NCBI RefSeq assembly: GCF_024170405.1
Contig: NZ_JALJYC010000007.1
Coordinates: 1-64,000, forward strand
Origin: Neisseria perflava
GTDB taxonomy: Bacteria > Pseudomonadota > Gammaproteobacteria > Burkholderiales > Neisseriaceae
DNA length: 64,000 bases
Direction: 5' to 3'
Every line of letters begins with the position of its first letter. Positions within the stretch are counted from its first letter, which is position 1. The notes under the pieces were generated by a model. It saw only the letters and a program-made list of their open reading frames with translations. It did not search any database and was not told the DNA's origin. Below are positions 25,505 through 33,575 of the stretch, one piece after another. Position numbers and translations under genes: made by a program.

Positions 25505-27367
25505 ATGGCACTTTTGCAAATTTCCGAACCCGGCATGTCCGCCGCGCCGCACCAACACCGCCTTGCCGTCGGCATTGATTTGGGTACGACCAACAGTCTG
25601 GTGGCGACAGTCAAAAGCGGCAGCGCAGTCTGTCTGCCCGATGAAGCGGGGCGTAAAACGCTGCCCTCGGTAGTGCGCTATGCGCCGGACGGGGCGGTGG
25701 AAGTCGGCTATGCCGCGTTGAAAGCGCAGAAAGCCGACCCGATTAACACCATCAGTTCGGCCAAGCGCTTGATTGGGCGGACTTTGTCTGATTTGCAGCA
25801 AGACAGCCATTATCTGCCCTACCGTTTCGGCGATAACGGGCGCGTGATTGAGCTGAACACGCGCCAAGGCGTGAAAACGCCGATTGAAGTGTCGGCGGAA
25901 GTGTTGAAAACCTTGAAAGCGCGTGCCGAAGAGAGCTTGGGCGGTGCGCTGACCGGTGCGGTGATTACTGTACCCGCTTATTTTGATGACGCGCAGCGCC
26001 AAGCCACCAAAGACGCGGCGCGTCTGGCCGGCTTGAACGTATTGCGCCTCTTAAACGAGCCGACTGCGGCGGCGATTGCCTACGGCTTGGACAACGGCTC
26101 GGAAGGCACGTTTGTGGTGTACGATTTGGGCGGCGGTACGTTTGACGTATCCGTGTTGCAGCTGACTCGCGGGCTGTTCCAAGTCAAAGCCACCGGCGGC
26201 AACAGCGCTTTGGGCGGCGACGATTTTGACCACCGCCTGTTTTGCTGGCTGCTGGAGCAAAACGGCCTGTCGCAGCTCAACGAGCAGGACAGCCAATTAT
26301 TGCTGGCGCAAACCCGCGCCGCCAAAGAAGCGCTGACGGCGGCGGAACGCGCTACTGTTCACGCCACGCTTTCAGACGGCCGCGCGATTCAAACCGACAT
26401 CACGCGTCAAGAGTTTCATAATCTGACTTGGCATTTGGTGCAAAAAACCATTGAGCCGGTGAAGCAGGCGCTGAAAGACGCGGGCGTGACCAAAGGCGAG
26501 ATTAAAGGCGTGATTATGGTCGGCGGCTCGACCCGTATGCTGCATGTGCAGCAGGCGGTGGGTTCGTTTTTCGGGCAAACGCCGCTAAACAACCTTAATC
26601 CCGACGAAGTCGTCGCGCTCGGCGCAGCGATTCAGGCCAATGTATTGGCGGGCAACAAAGCCGACGACGATTGGCTGCTGCTGGATGTTACGCCGCTGTC
26701 GCTGGGCTTGGAAACCTACGGCGGCTTGGCGGAAAAAATCATTCCGCGTAATTCCACCCTGCCGACCGCGCGTGCGCAAGACTTTACCACTTTTAAAGAT
26801 GGCCAGACTGCGATGACCATTCATGTGGTGCAGGGCGAGCGCGAGCTGGTGTCCAATTGCCGCAGCTTGGCGAAATTTACCCTGCGCGGTATTCCGCCGA
26901 TGGTGGCGGGCGCGGCGCGTATCCGTGTGACCTTCCAAGTGGATGCCGACGGTTTGTTGTCGGTGTCGGCGCAAGAGCAGTCTACCGGCGTGCAGGCGCA
27001 AATCGAAGTCAAACCGTCTTACGGCTTGGACGACGACACTATCACGCAAATGCTTAAAGACAGCATGAGCAATGCCGCCGAAGACATGGCCGCCCGCGCC
27101 CGCGCCGAAGCGGTGGTAGAGGCCGAAAGCCTGGTGGCCGCCGTGGAAGCGGCCTTGGATTTGGACGGTGATTTGCTCACCGACGACGAAGCCGCCGCCA
27201 TCCGCACCGATATTACCGCTTTGAAAACGCAGATGGACAGCGGCAGCGCCGAAACCGTCCGCGCAGCCACCACCGCCCTCAGCCATTCTACCGACCCTTT
27301 CGCCGCCAAACGCATGAACCGCAATATCCAGCGCGCGCTGATGGGGCAGAGTGTGGACAGTATTTGA
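25505..27367 (+). CDS. hscA: Fe-S cluster assembly chaperone HscA (Hsp70 class)
   Basis: Specialised Hsp70 that, with HscB, drives Fe-S cluster transfer from IscU. 620 aa, as HscA. Signatures: VGIDLGTTNSLVA (about residues 20-32), VYDLGGGTFDVSVLQL and VMVGGSTRMLHVQ. The substrate-binding domain has LDVTPLSLGLETYGGLAEKIIPRNSTLP, and the short C-terminal lid is typical of HscA and unlike DnaK. No hscB, iscU or iscS lies upstream; the cluster here is hscA, TPR gene, fdx, iscX. Confidence 0.94.
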   Translation: MALLQISEPGMSAAPHQHRLAVGIDLGTTNSLVATVKSGSAVCLPDEAGRKTLPSVVRYAPDGAVEVGYAALKAQKADPINTISSAKRLIGRTLSDLQQDSHYLPYRFGDNGRVIELNTRQGVKTPIEVSAEVLKTLKARAEESLGGALTGAVITVPAYFDDAQRQATKDAARLAGLNVLRLLNEPTAAAIAYGLDNGSEGTFVVYDLGGGTFDVSVLQLTRGLFQVKATGGNSALGGDDFDHRLFCWLLEQNGLSQLNEQDSQLLLAQTRAAKEALTAAERATVHATLSDGRAIQTDITRQEFHNLTWHLVQKTIEPVKQALKDAGVTKGEIKGVIMVGGSTRMLHVQQAVGSFFGQTPLNNLNPDEVVALGAAIQANVLAGNKADDDWLLLDVTPLSLGLETYGGLAEKIIPRNSTLPTARAQDFTTFKDGQTAMTIHVVQGERELVSNCRSLAKFTLRGIPPMVAGAARIRVTFQVDADGLLSVSAQEQSTGVQAQIEVKPSYGLDDDTITQMLKDSMSNAAEDMAARARAEAVVEAESLVAAVEAALDLDGDLLTDDEAAAIRTDITALKTQMDSGSAETVRAATTALSHSTDPFAAKRMNRNIQRALMGQSVDSI

Positions 27368-27372
27368 ATTTA

Positions 27373-27452
27373 GTAGGGTGGGTCTTGACCCGCCATCAGC
27401 CTAAAACAGCCTGAATAGCCGTGTTATGGTGGTGGGTTAAAACCCACCCTAC
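27373..27452. repeat. GTAGGTTGGG-family palindrome
   Basis: GTAGGGTGGGTCTTGACCC at the left and GGGTTAAAACCCACCCTAC at the right, inverted around about 42 bases, between hscA and the TPR gene. Confidence 0.75.
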
Positions 27453-27489
27453 GGCTAAGCAATATGCCGTCTGAAAACAGAAAGCCTTT

Positions 27490-27903
27490 ATGCAATCCTT
27501 AAGTCAAGATTTATACCAGCAAATCAACGTATTGTGCGAACAAGGCGATGAATTGGCTGATGAAGGTCAGTTTAATGAAGCTTTAACGCGATACAAAGCC
27601 GCATGGAAGCTGCTGCCCGAGCCGAAAGAACAATGGGAAGCGGCCACATGGATTTTGGTGGCGATGGCGGACGCCCATTTTTTAAACGGCAAATACCGGG
27701 CTGCCGTAAAAGATTTGACTACTGCTTTAGCCAGTATCCATGCAGTGGATAATCCGTTTATCTATCTGCGCTTGGGGCAAAGCCGCTTTGAATTGGGTGA
27801 AGCCGCCGCCGCGCTGGAAGCCTTGCAAACCGCTTATGAATTGGGCGATGAGGAATTGTGGGAAGGCGAGGACGAAAAATATTTACGTTTTGTCGCCGCG
27901 TAA
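27490..27903 (+). CDS. TPR-like protein between hscA and fdx
   Basis: 137 aa, acidic, all-helical. Repeats with TPR spacing are visible: ADEGQFNEALTRYKAAWKLLP, AHFLNGKYRAAVKDLTTALA and GQSRFELGEAAAALEALQTAYEL. No signal peptide. TPR proteins bind other proteins; the position between hscA and ferredoxin hints at an accessory role in Fe-S assembly, but the palindrome and an ATGCCGTCTGAA uptake sequence between it and hscA allow separate transcription. RBS is weak. Confidence 0.75.
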   Translation: MQSLSQDLYQQINVLCEQGDELADEGQFNEALTRYKAAWKLLPEPKEQWEAATWILVAMADAHFLNGKYRAAVKDLTTALASIHAVDNPFIYLRLGQSRFELGEAAAALEALQTAYELGDEELWEGEDEKYLRFVAA

Positions 27904-28040
27904 ACCGCGCAGTAAACACCCAAGCATAGATATACCTTGGCGTATCTATGCTGTTTCATTTCAGACGGCCTTAAAACTTCATCAGGCCGTCTGAAAACAA
28001 AAAAACTTTATAAACAACTTTATTCGCAAAGAGAACACAC

Positions 28041-28382
28041 ATGCCGAAAATCACCGTATTGCCCCACGAAACCCTGTGCCCGCAAGGTGCGGTCATCGAA
28101 AACGCGCCGCAAGGCGAAACCGTTTTGGACGTTTTGCTCGACCACGACATCGAAGTGGATCACGCCTGCGAAAAATCCTGCGCCTGCACCACCTGCCACG
28201 TGGTTATCCGCAAGGGTTTCGACAGCATGGAAGAACCTACCGAATTGGAAGAAGACTTGCTCGATCAGGCTTGGGGCTTGGAACCCGAATCGCGTCTGAG
28301 CTGTCAGGCTGTTGTTGCCGATGAAGATTTGGTGGTGGAAATTCCGAAATACACCATCAACCACGCGCGCGAACACGGTTAA
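28041..28382 (+). CDS. fdx: ISC-type [2Fe-2S] ferredoxin
   Basis: Supplies electrons for cluster assembly on IscU. 113 aa. Cluster ligands follow the adrenodoxin pattern CEKSCACTTC plus a later Cys in RLSCQAVV, giving C-x5-C-x2-C-x(n)-C. The acidic helix (MEEPTELEEDLLDQAWGLEPESRLSC) that docks IscS is present. RBS AAAGAGAA precedes the ATG. Confidence 0.94.
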   Translation: MPKITVLPHETLCPQGAVIENAPQGETVLDVLLDHDIEVDHACEKSCACTTCHVVIRKGFDSMEEPTELEEDLLDQAWGLEPESRLSCQAVVADEDLVVEIPKYTINHAREHG

Positions 28383-28389
28383 AGATAAA

Positions 28390-28416
28390 AGGCCGTCTGA
28401 ATTTTTCAGACGGCCT
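28390..28416 (+). terminator. DUS hairpin between fdx and iscX
   Basis: AGGCCGTCTGAA, 3-base loop TTT, complement. Possibly an attenuator rather than a full stop, because iscX follows closely. Confidence 0.6.
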
Positions 28417-28448
28417 CAACCGCCTAAAACAACACAAAGGAACACAAT

Positions 28449-28646
28449 ATGAAATGGACAGATACCCAACGCATCGCCGAAGAATTATATGATTTGCACG
28501 GCGACGACATCGACCCGAAAACCGTGCGCTTTACCCATTTGCGCGATTTGATTATGGCCTTGCCCGATTTTGACGACGACCCCGCCCGCTGCGGCGAGCG
28601 CATTCTCGAAGCGGTGCAGCAGGCTTGGATTGAAGAGACGGAGTAA
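28449..28646 (+). CDS. iscX: IscX (Fe-S assembly modulator)
   Basis: 65 aa acidic protein, the usual size. Begins MKWTDTQRIAEELYDLHGDDIDPKTVRFTHLRDLI and ends EAVQQAWIEETE, the conserved IscX termini. It binds IscS and tunes desulfurase activity. RBS AAAGGAA seven bases before the ATG. Confidence 0.95.
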   Translation: MKWTDTQRIAEELYDLHGDDIDPKTVRFTHLRDLIMALPDFDDDPARCGERILEAVQQAWIEETE

Positions 28647-28707
28647 CAAGCGTCGGCGGCATTTTGCCGTTGCCCCAAGCAGGCGTATAATCCGGTTTGT
28701 TAATATG

Positions 28708-28748
28708 TTCAGACGGCCTTATCTCAACGCATATTGAGGCCGTCTGAA
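28708..28748 (+). terminator. DUS inverted pair between iscX and panC
   Basis: TTCAGACGGCCT and complement AGGCCGTCTGAA, loop 17 bases, after iscX and just before the panC RBS. Confidence 0.45.
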
Positions 28749-28769
28749 ATTTTTATAGGATTACCAATC

Positions 28770-29606
28770 ATGCAAATCATTCATACCATTAGAGAATTAC
28801 GCGAGTGGCGCAAAACGGCGGGTAGAGTGGCGTTTGTGCCGACCATGGGCAATCTGCACGAAGGCCATCTGGCTTTGGTGCGCGAGGCGAAAAAACGCGC
28901 TGATAATGTTGTGGTCAGCATTTTTGTCAACCGCCTGCAATTCGGGCAGGGCGAGGATTTCGACCAATATCCGCGCACTTTGCAACAGGACGCAGACAAG
29001 CTGGCGGCCGAAGGCGTGGCCGCGGTGTTTGCGCCGGACGAAAAAGAGCTGTATCCGCATGTCGAGCAGCGTTTCAACGTCGAGCCGCCGCATTTGCAAA
29101 ACGAATTGTGCGGCAAATTTCGCCCGGGACATTTTCGCGGCGTGGCTACGGTGGTAACGAAATTGTTTAATATCGTGCAGCCGGACGTGGCCTGTTTCGG
29201 TAAAAAAGATTATCAGCAGCTAGCGATTATCAAGGGTTTCGTGGAAGATTTGAACTTCAACATCGAAATCGTGCCGGTCAATACCGGCCGCGCAGCCGAC
29301 GGTTTGGCCTTGTCGAGCCGCAACCAATATTTGAGCGAAGCCGAACGCGCCGAAGCGCCGCACCTGTACCGCGAATTGCAGGCGGTGGCCGAGGCGGTAA
29401 AAAGCGGAAATTTGGATTATGCGGGCTTGGAGCAACGCGCCGTTGCCAACCTAACCGCCGCCGGTTGGCAGGTGGATTATGTCGAAATCCGCCACGCTGA
29501 AGATTTGGCGGTGGCGCGTGCCGGCGATAAGGCACTGGTGGTGTTGGCTGCCGCCCGTTTGGGCACTACCCGCCTGATTGACAATCTGGAAATTTCGCTG
29601 GCTTAA
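28770..29606 (+). CDS. panC: Pantothenate synthetase (pantoate-beta-alanine ligase)
   Basis: Joins pantoate and beta-alanine with ATP in the last step to vitamin B5. 278 aa. HIGH-type motif LHEGHLALVR after PTMGN, then KLFNIVQPDVACFGKKDYQQL and the KMSKS-like LSSRNQYL. ATG at 28770; the frame opens further upstream only through an uptake sequence. panB is not beside it. Confidence 0.95.
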   Translation: MQIIHTIRELREWRKTAGRVAFVPTMGNLHEGHLALVREAKKRADNVVVSIFVNRLQFGQGEDFDQYPRTLQQDADKLAAEGVAAVFAPDEKELYPHVEQRFNVEPPHLQNELCGKFRPGHFRGVATVVTKLFNIVQPDVACFGKKDYQQLAIIKGFVEDLNFNIEIVPVNTGRAADGLALSSRNQYLSEAERAEAPHLYRELQAVAEAVKSGNLDYAGLEQRAVANLTAAGWQVDYVEIRHAEDLAVARAGDKALVVLAAARLGTTRLIDNLEISLA

Positions 29607-29680
29607 CGGGTTTAAAATCATGGCAAATAGCGCCTTTGATTTCAGGCGCGGATAGCCGTTTCCCAAATAAATCAAGGATA

Positions 29681-29717
29681 AGGCCGTCTGAACGCATCCG
29701 CCGCGTTCAGACGGCCT
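29681..29717 (+). terminator. DUS-pair terminator of panC
   Basis: AGGCCGTCTGAACGC and complement GCGTTCAGACGGCCT with a short loop, followed by TTTTATACTTTTTT. Confidence 0.8.
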
Positions 29718-29756
29718 TTTATACTTTTTTGAATCAAGCATAGAAGCAAGCATTCT

Positions 29757-29785
29757 TTGTGTTTGCGCCGCATATCCTTTAGAAT
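29757..29785 (+). promoter_or_regulatory. Promoter of the amino-acid ABC transporter operon
   Basis: TTGTGT (29757-29762), 17-bp spacer, TAGAAT (29780-29785), 39 bases before the ATG. Confidence 0.6.
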
Positions 29786-29824
29786 GCGGCTCTTATACCT
29801 ACCCTAAAAGTCAGGAAGTTTCTT

Positions 29825-30658
29825 ATGTTGAAAAAATTCGTATTGGGCGGCGTGGCCGCATTGGTATTGGCCGCTTGCGGCGGCAACGAAGGCGGTTCGG
29901 CTGAGCACAATGCGGCTTCCGCGCCGGCAGAGCAGTCTGCAACCGGCTCCCTGATTGAACGCATCAACAATAAAGGTACGATTACCGTCGGCACGGAAGG
30001 TACTTACGCGCCGTTTACCTATCACGACCAATCAGGCAAACTGACCGGCTACGATGTAGAAGTGACCCGCGCCGTGGCTGACAAATTGGGCATTAAGGTT
30101 GATTTCAAAGAAACCCAATGGGATTCGATGATGGCAGGTTTGAAAGCCGGCCGTTTTGATGTGGTGGCCAACCAAGTCGGCCTGACCAGCCCGGAGCGTA
30201 AAGCGACATTCGACAAATCCGAGCCGTATAGCTGGAGCGGCGCGGTATTGGTGGCGCGTAACGACAGCAACATCAAAGACATTAAAGACATCGCCGGTGT
30301 GAAAGCGGCGCAGTCGTTAACCAGCAACTACGGCGAAAAAGCCAAAGAAGCAAAAGCCGAAATCGTGCCGGTGGACGGTTTGGCGCAATCGTTGACCGTG
30401 ATTGAGCAAAAACGCGCCGATGTGACGCTCAACGACGAATTGGCAGTATTGGATTATCTGAAAAAAAATCCGAATGCCGGCGTGAAAATCGTATGGTATG
30501 CGCCGTCTGAAGAAAAAGTCGGTTCCGGCCTGATTGTGAATAAAGGCAATGATGAGGCGGTGGCAAAATTCAGCGCGGCGATTAATGAATTGAAAGCCGA
30601 CGGTACGCTGAAAAAATTGGGCGAACAATTCTTCGGGAAAGACATCAGTGTTCAGTAA
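29825..30658 (+). CDS. Amino-acid ABC transporter substrate-binding lipoprotein (cystine/polar amino acid type)
   Basis: 277 aa. Signal peptide MLKKFVLGGVAALVLAACGG with lipobox LAAC, so it is anchored as a lipoprotein. SBP family 3 fold: TITVGTEGTYAPFTYHDQSGKLTGYDVEV, GRFDVVANQVGLTSPER. The wording is close to the cystine-binding FliY/TcyA group, but the ligand is not certain. First gene of a three-gene operon. Confidence 0.9.
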   Translation: MLKKFVLGGVAALVLAACGGNEGGSAEHNAASAPAEQSATGSLIERINNKGTITVGTEGTYAPFTYHDQSGKLTGYDVEVTRAVADKLGIKVDFKETQWDSMMAGLKAGRFDVVANQVGLTSPERKATFDKSEPYSWSGAVLVARNDSNIKDIKDIAGVKAAQSLTSNYGEKAKEAKAEIVPVDGLAQSLTVIEQKRADVTLNDELAVLDYLKKNPNAGVKIVWYAPSEEKVGSGLIVNKGNDEAVAKFSAAINELKADGTLKKLGEQFFGKDISVQ

Positions 30659-31364
30659 TTTTCTGGCATCCTTGCCGTTCATGACCGATACCCGCGCTGA
30701 GTTGGTCATCAGCGCGTTTTGGCCGATGGTGAAGGCCGGATTTTTGGTATCGGTGCCGCTGGCGGTGGCTTCTTTTGTCATCGGCATGATTATTGCCGTG
30801 GCGGTGGCGGTCATCCGCGTGATGCCGTCGGGCGGTTGGCTGCACAAAATCCTGTCTTTGGTGGCGAAAGTGTATATTTCCGCCATTCGCGGCACGCCCA
30901 TGCTGGTGCAGATTTCCATCGTGTTTTACGGTCTGCCTGCGGTTGGGATTTATATCGACCCGATTCCCGCCGCCATTATCGGCTTTTCGCTCAATGTCGG
31001 CGCCTATGCGTCGGAAACCATACGCGCAGCAATTTTGTCCGTACCGAAAGGGCAGTGGGAGGCCGGTTTTTCCATCGGCATGACTTATATGCAGACTTTC
31101 CGCCGCATTATCGCGCCGCAGGCATTTCGCGTATCCGTGCCGCCTCTGAGCAACGAGTTTATCGGCCTGTTTAAAAATACCTCGCTGGCATCGGTGGTAA
31201 CGGTGACCGAGCTTTTCCGCGTGGCGATGGAAGTGGCCAACCGAGCCTATGATTTTCTGCCGGTATATATCGAGGCCGGTTTGGTGTATTGGTGTTTCTG
31301 CTGGGTATTGTTTTATGCGCAGGCGAAATTAGAACAACGCTTCGACCGTTATGTGGCCAAGTAA
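30648..31364 (+). CDS. Amino-acid ABC transporter permease
   Basis: 238 aa with about five membrane segments. HisM/ArtQ family motifs: SAIRGTPMLVQISIVFYG and the EAA loop GQWEAGFSIGMTYMQTFRRIIAPQAFRVSVPPL, which contacts the ATPase. Starts at GTG (30648), overlapping the end of the binding-protein gene by 11 bases, with GGGAAAG upstream. Confidence 0.92.
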   Translation: MFSNFLASLPFMTDTRAELVISAFWPMVKAGFLVSVPLAVASFVIGMIIAVAVAVIRVMPSGGWLHKILSLVAKVYISAIRGTPMLVQISIVFYGLPAVGIYIDPIPAAIIGFSLNVGAYASETIRAAILSVPKGQWEAGFSIGMTYMQTFRRIIAPQAFRVSVPPLSNEFIGLFKNTSLASVVTVTELFRVAMEVANRAYDFLPVYIEAGLVYWCFCWVLFYAQAKLEQRFDRYVAK

Positions 31365-31373
31365 GGAGAAAGC

Positions 31374-32123
31374 ATGATTAAAATCCGCAATATCCACAAA
31401 ACCTTCGGCAACAATACCATTTTGCGCGGCATTGATTTGGATGTGAACAAAGGCCAGGTGGTAGTGATTTTGGGGCCGTCCGGCTCGGGTAAAACTACAT
31501 TTCTGCGTTGTTTGAACGCTTTGGAAATGCCGGAACAGGGGCAAATCGAATTTGATGGCGCTAAACATTTAAAAATTGATTTTGCTAAAAAACCGGGCAA
31601 GGCTGATATTCTCGCGCTGCGCCGCAAATCCGGCATGGTGTTTCAGCAATACAACCTGTTTCCGCATAAAACCGCGTTGGAAAACGTGATGGAAGGGTCG
31701 GTGGCGGTTCAGGGTAAGCCGGTGGCCGAGGCCAAGGCGCAGGCGCAGGCATTGCTGGAAAAAGTCGGTTTGGGCGATAAGGCCGATTTGTATCCCTTCC
31801 AGCTTTCCGGCGGCCAGCAGCAACGTGTCGGCATTGCCCGCGCCTTGGCGATTCAGCCTGAATTGTTGTTGTTCGATGAACCGACTTCCGCGCTCGACCC
31901 CGAGTTGGTTCAGGATGTATTGGACACCATGAAAGGCTTGGCGCAAGACGGCTGGACGATGATTGTCGTGACCCACGAGATTAAATTTGCCATGGAAGTG
32001 GCAGATATGGTGGTGGTGATGGACGGCGGTGTGATTGTCGAACAGGGCGCACCGCAAGTCTTGTTTGACAATCCGCAACACGAGCGCACCAAACGCTTCT
32101 TGCAACAGATTCGGGCGAAGTAA
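31374..32123 (+). CDS. Amino-acid ABC transporter ATPase
   Basis: 249 aa. Walker A GPSGSGKTT (about 34-42), Q-loop MVFQQYNLFPHKT, signature LSGGQQQR, Walker B LLLFDEPTSALDPE and the H-loop VVTHE. GlnQ/TcyC subfamily. Begins 9 bases after the permease stop, with AAGGAG. Confidence 0.95.
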   Translation: MIKIRNIHKTFGNNTILRGIDLDVNKGQVVVILGPSGSGKTTFLRCLNALEMPEQGQIEFDGAKHLKIDFAKKPGKADILALRRKSGMVFQQYNLFPHKTALENVMEGSVAVQGKPVAEAKAQAQALLEKVGLGDKADLYPFQLSGGQQQRVGIARALAIQPELLLFDEPTSALDPELVQDVLDTMKGLAQDGWTMIVVTHEIKFAMEVADMVVVMDGGVIVEQGAPQVLFDNPQHERTKRFLQQIRAK

Positions 32124-32127
32124 CGAT

Positions 32128-32173
32128 AGGCTGTCTGAAAAATAAACTAATCTGTTTATTTTTCAGACGGCCT
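32128..32173 (+). terminator. Terminator of the ABC operon (degenerate DUS pair)
   Basis: AGGCTGTCTGAAAAATAAAC against GTTTATTTTTCAGACGGCCT, loop about 6 bases, followed by TTTT. One arm has lost the exact uptake sequence (GGCTGT), which shows the hairpin is kept apart from uptake function. Confidence 0.8.
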
Positions 32174-32225
32174 TTTGTATGGATTAGTTATTATGCAACA
32201 TAATTGTATATAAAGCTTATTCATA

Positions 32226-32238
32226 TGAACGTAATTCA
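32226..32238 (+). promoter_or_regulatory. MetR-type operator before the MetE-like gene
   Basis: TGAACGTAATTCA fits the enterobacterial MetR pattern TGAA-N5-TTCA exactly. It ends two bases before a TATACT -10 (32241-32246), taking the place of a -35 element; no good -35 is visible. Confidence 0.5.
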
Positions 32239-32291
32239 TTTATACTGAAACAACTCGGCGCATGCCGACACTTACCTAACGGAGATTGATT

Positions 32292-33383
32292 ATGAGCAAA
32301 ACCCTGCCTTTGCGTGCCGATACCGTCGGCAGTTATCTGCGTACCGCCAACCTGAAACAAGCCCGCGCTGATTTTGCCGCCGGTAAAATCAACCGCGACG
32401 AGCTGACCCGCGTCGAAGACCAAGAAATCGCCAAATTGGTGGATGACCAACTGGCCGCCGGTTTGCAAGTCTTGACCGACGGCGAATTCCGCCGTTCTTG
32501 GTGGCACATCGACTTTTTGGAAAACCTCAACGGTATCGAAGGTTTTATCCCCGAGCAGGCTTATGCCTTTAAAGGCGCCGAAGTGCGCAAATACAATACC
32601 CGCTGCAACGGTAAAGTGTCTTGGAACGAAAACCATCCTTTCATTGCGCATTACAAAGCGCTGGAAAAAATCGTGAACTGCCGAGGCATTGTCAAATACA
32701 CCATCCCCAGCCCCAATCAACTGATGTATCCGTTTATCTGGCAAACCGGTGTTTATGCCGACAAACAAGCATTTTGCGAAGATGTGCGCCAAACTTATAA
32801 AGACGCCATCCAAGCCTTCTACAATGCCGGCTGCCGCTATCTGCAAATTGACGACGTGTATTGGGGTACGCTGTGCAACAACCACGACCAGCCCGATTTT
32901 GCCGAAAACAAAAAATTCGCCGTGGAAAACATCCAGGCGATTTTGGCGGACAAACCTGCCGACATGACCATCACTACCCACGTTTGCCGTGGCAATTACA
33001 AATCCACCTATCTGTTGACCGGCGCATACGATCCCGTTGCACCCGAGCTGTTCGGCCAAACTGCTTACGACGGCTATTTCTTGGAATACGACAACGAGCG
33101 CAGCGGCGGTTTCGAGCCCTTGAAATATTTCAACGACAATCCGCACAAAGGCCGCATCGTATTGGGCTTGGTAACTTCTAAATTCCCCGAATTGGAAAGC
33201 AAAGACGCCATTAAAGCGCGCATTGCCGAGGCCGCCAAAATCGTGCCTTTGGATCAGCTAGCACTCAGCCCGCAATGCGGTTTTGCCTCCACCGAAGAGG
33301 GCAACATCATGACCGAAGCCGAGCAATGGGCGAAAGTGCGCTTGGTAGAGGAAATCGCCGCCGAAGTTTGGGGTGAAGATTGA
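32292..33383 (+). CDS. Short MetE-like methyltransferase (cobalamin-independent methionine synthase C-terminal family, YxjG-like)
   Basis: 363 aa, comparable to the C-terminal half of MetE only. Zn-ligand pattern is preserved: H230 and C232 (THVCRGN), E265 (FLEYDNER) and C329 (SPQCGFAS). The N-terminus RADTVGSYLRTANLKQAR resembles B. subtilis YxjG/YxjH. It probably transfers a methyl group to homocysteine, but the donor is unknown because the MetE folate-binding N-terminal domain is missing. ATG at 32292 with GGAG eight bases upstream. Confidence 0.82.
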   Translation: MSKTLPLRADTVGSYLRTANLKQARADFAAGKINRDELTRVEDQEIAKLVDDQLAAGLQVLTDGEFRRSWWHIDFLENLNGIEGFIPEQAYAFKGAEVRKYNTRCNGKVSWNENHPFIAHYKALEKIVNCRGIVKYTIPSPNQLMYPFIWQTGVYADKQAFCEDVRQTYKDAIQAFYNAGCRYLQIDDVYWGTLCNNHDQPDFAENKKFAVENIQAILADKPADMTITTHVCRGNYKSTYLLTGAYDPVAPELFGQTAYDGYFLEYDNERSGGFEPLKYFNDNPHKGRIVLGLVTSKFPELESKDAIKARIAEAAKIVPLDQLALSPQCGFASTEEGNIMTEAEQWAKVRLVEEIAAEVWGED

Positions 33384-33423
33384 GCCAAACGGTTCATTTA
33401 AAATAAGTGTTTCTTCATCATCA

Positions 33424-33453
33424 AAGGTCGTCTGAACATTTCAGACGGCCTTT
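33424..33453 (+). terminator. Terminator of the MetE-like gene
   Basis: AAAGGTCGTCTGAA / TTCAGACGGCCTTT around a 3-base loop; the left arm is a degenerate uptake sequence. Confidence 0.65.
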
Positions 33454-33472
33454 GTATGGATATAGATACGGT

Positions 33473-33534
33473 GTAGGTTGGGTTGTAAACCCAACATTTG
33501 CCTAAACGCCCGTTGGGATTTCATCCTAACCTAC
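33473..33534. repeat. GTAGGTTGGG-family palindrome
   Basis: GTAGGTTGGGTTGTAAACCC at the left, GGGATTTCATCCTAACCTAC at the right, around about 22 bases. Very like the copy at 24342-24402. Confidence 0.75.
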
Positions 33535-33575
33535 GCGGTTTGGTTTTTTACTTATTTCAGCATAACTGTAATACC

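Noticed and set aside
28390..28748. Operon iscX-panC
   Set aside because: Two uptake-sequence hairpins and a functional mismatch argue against cotranscription of panC with iscX.
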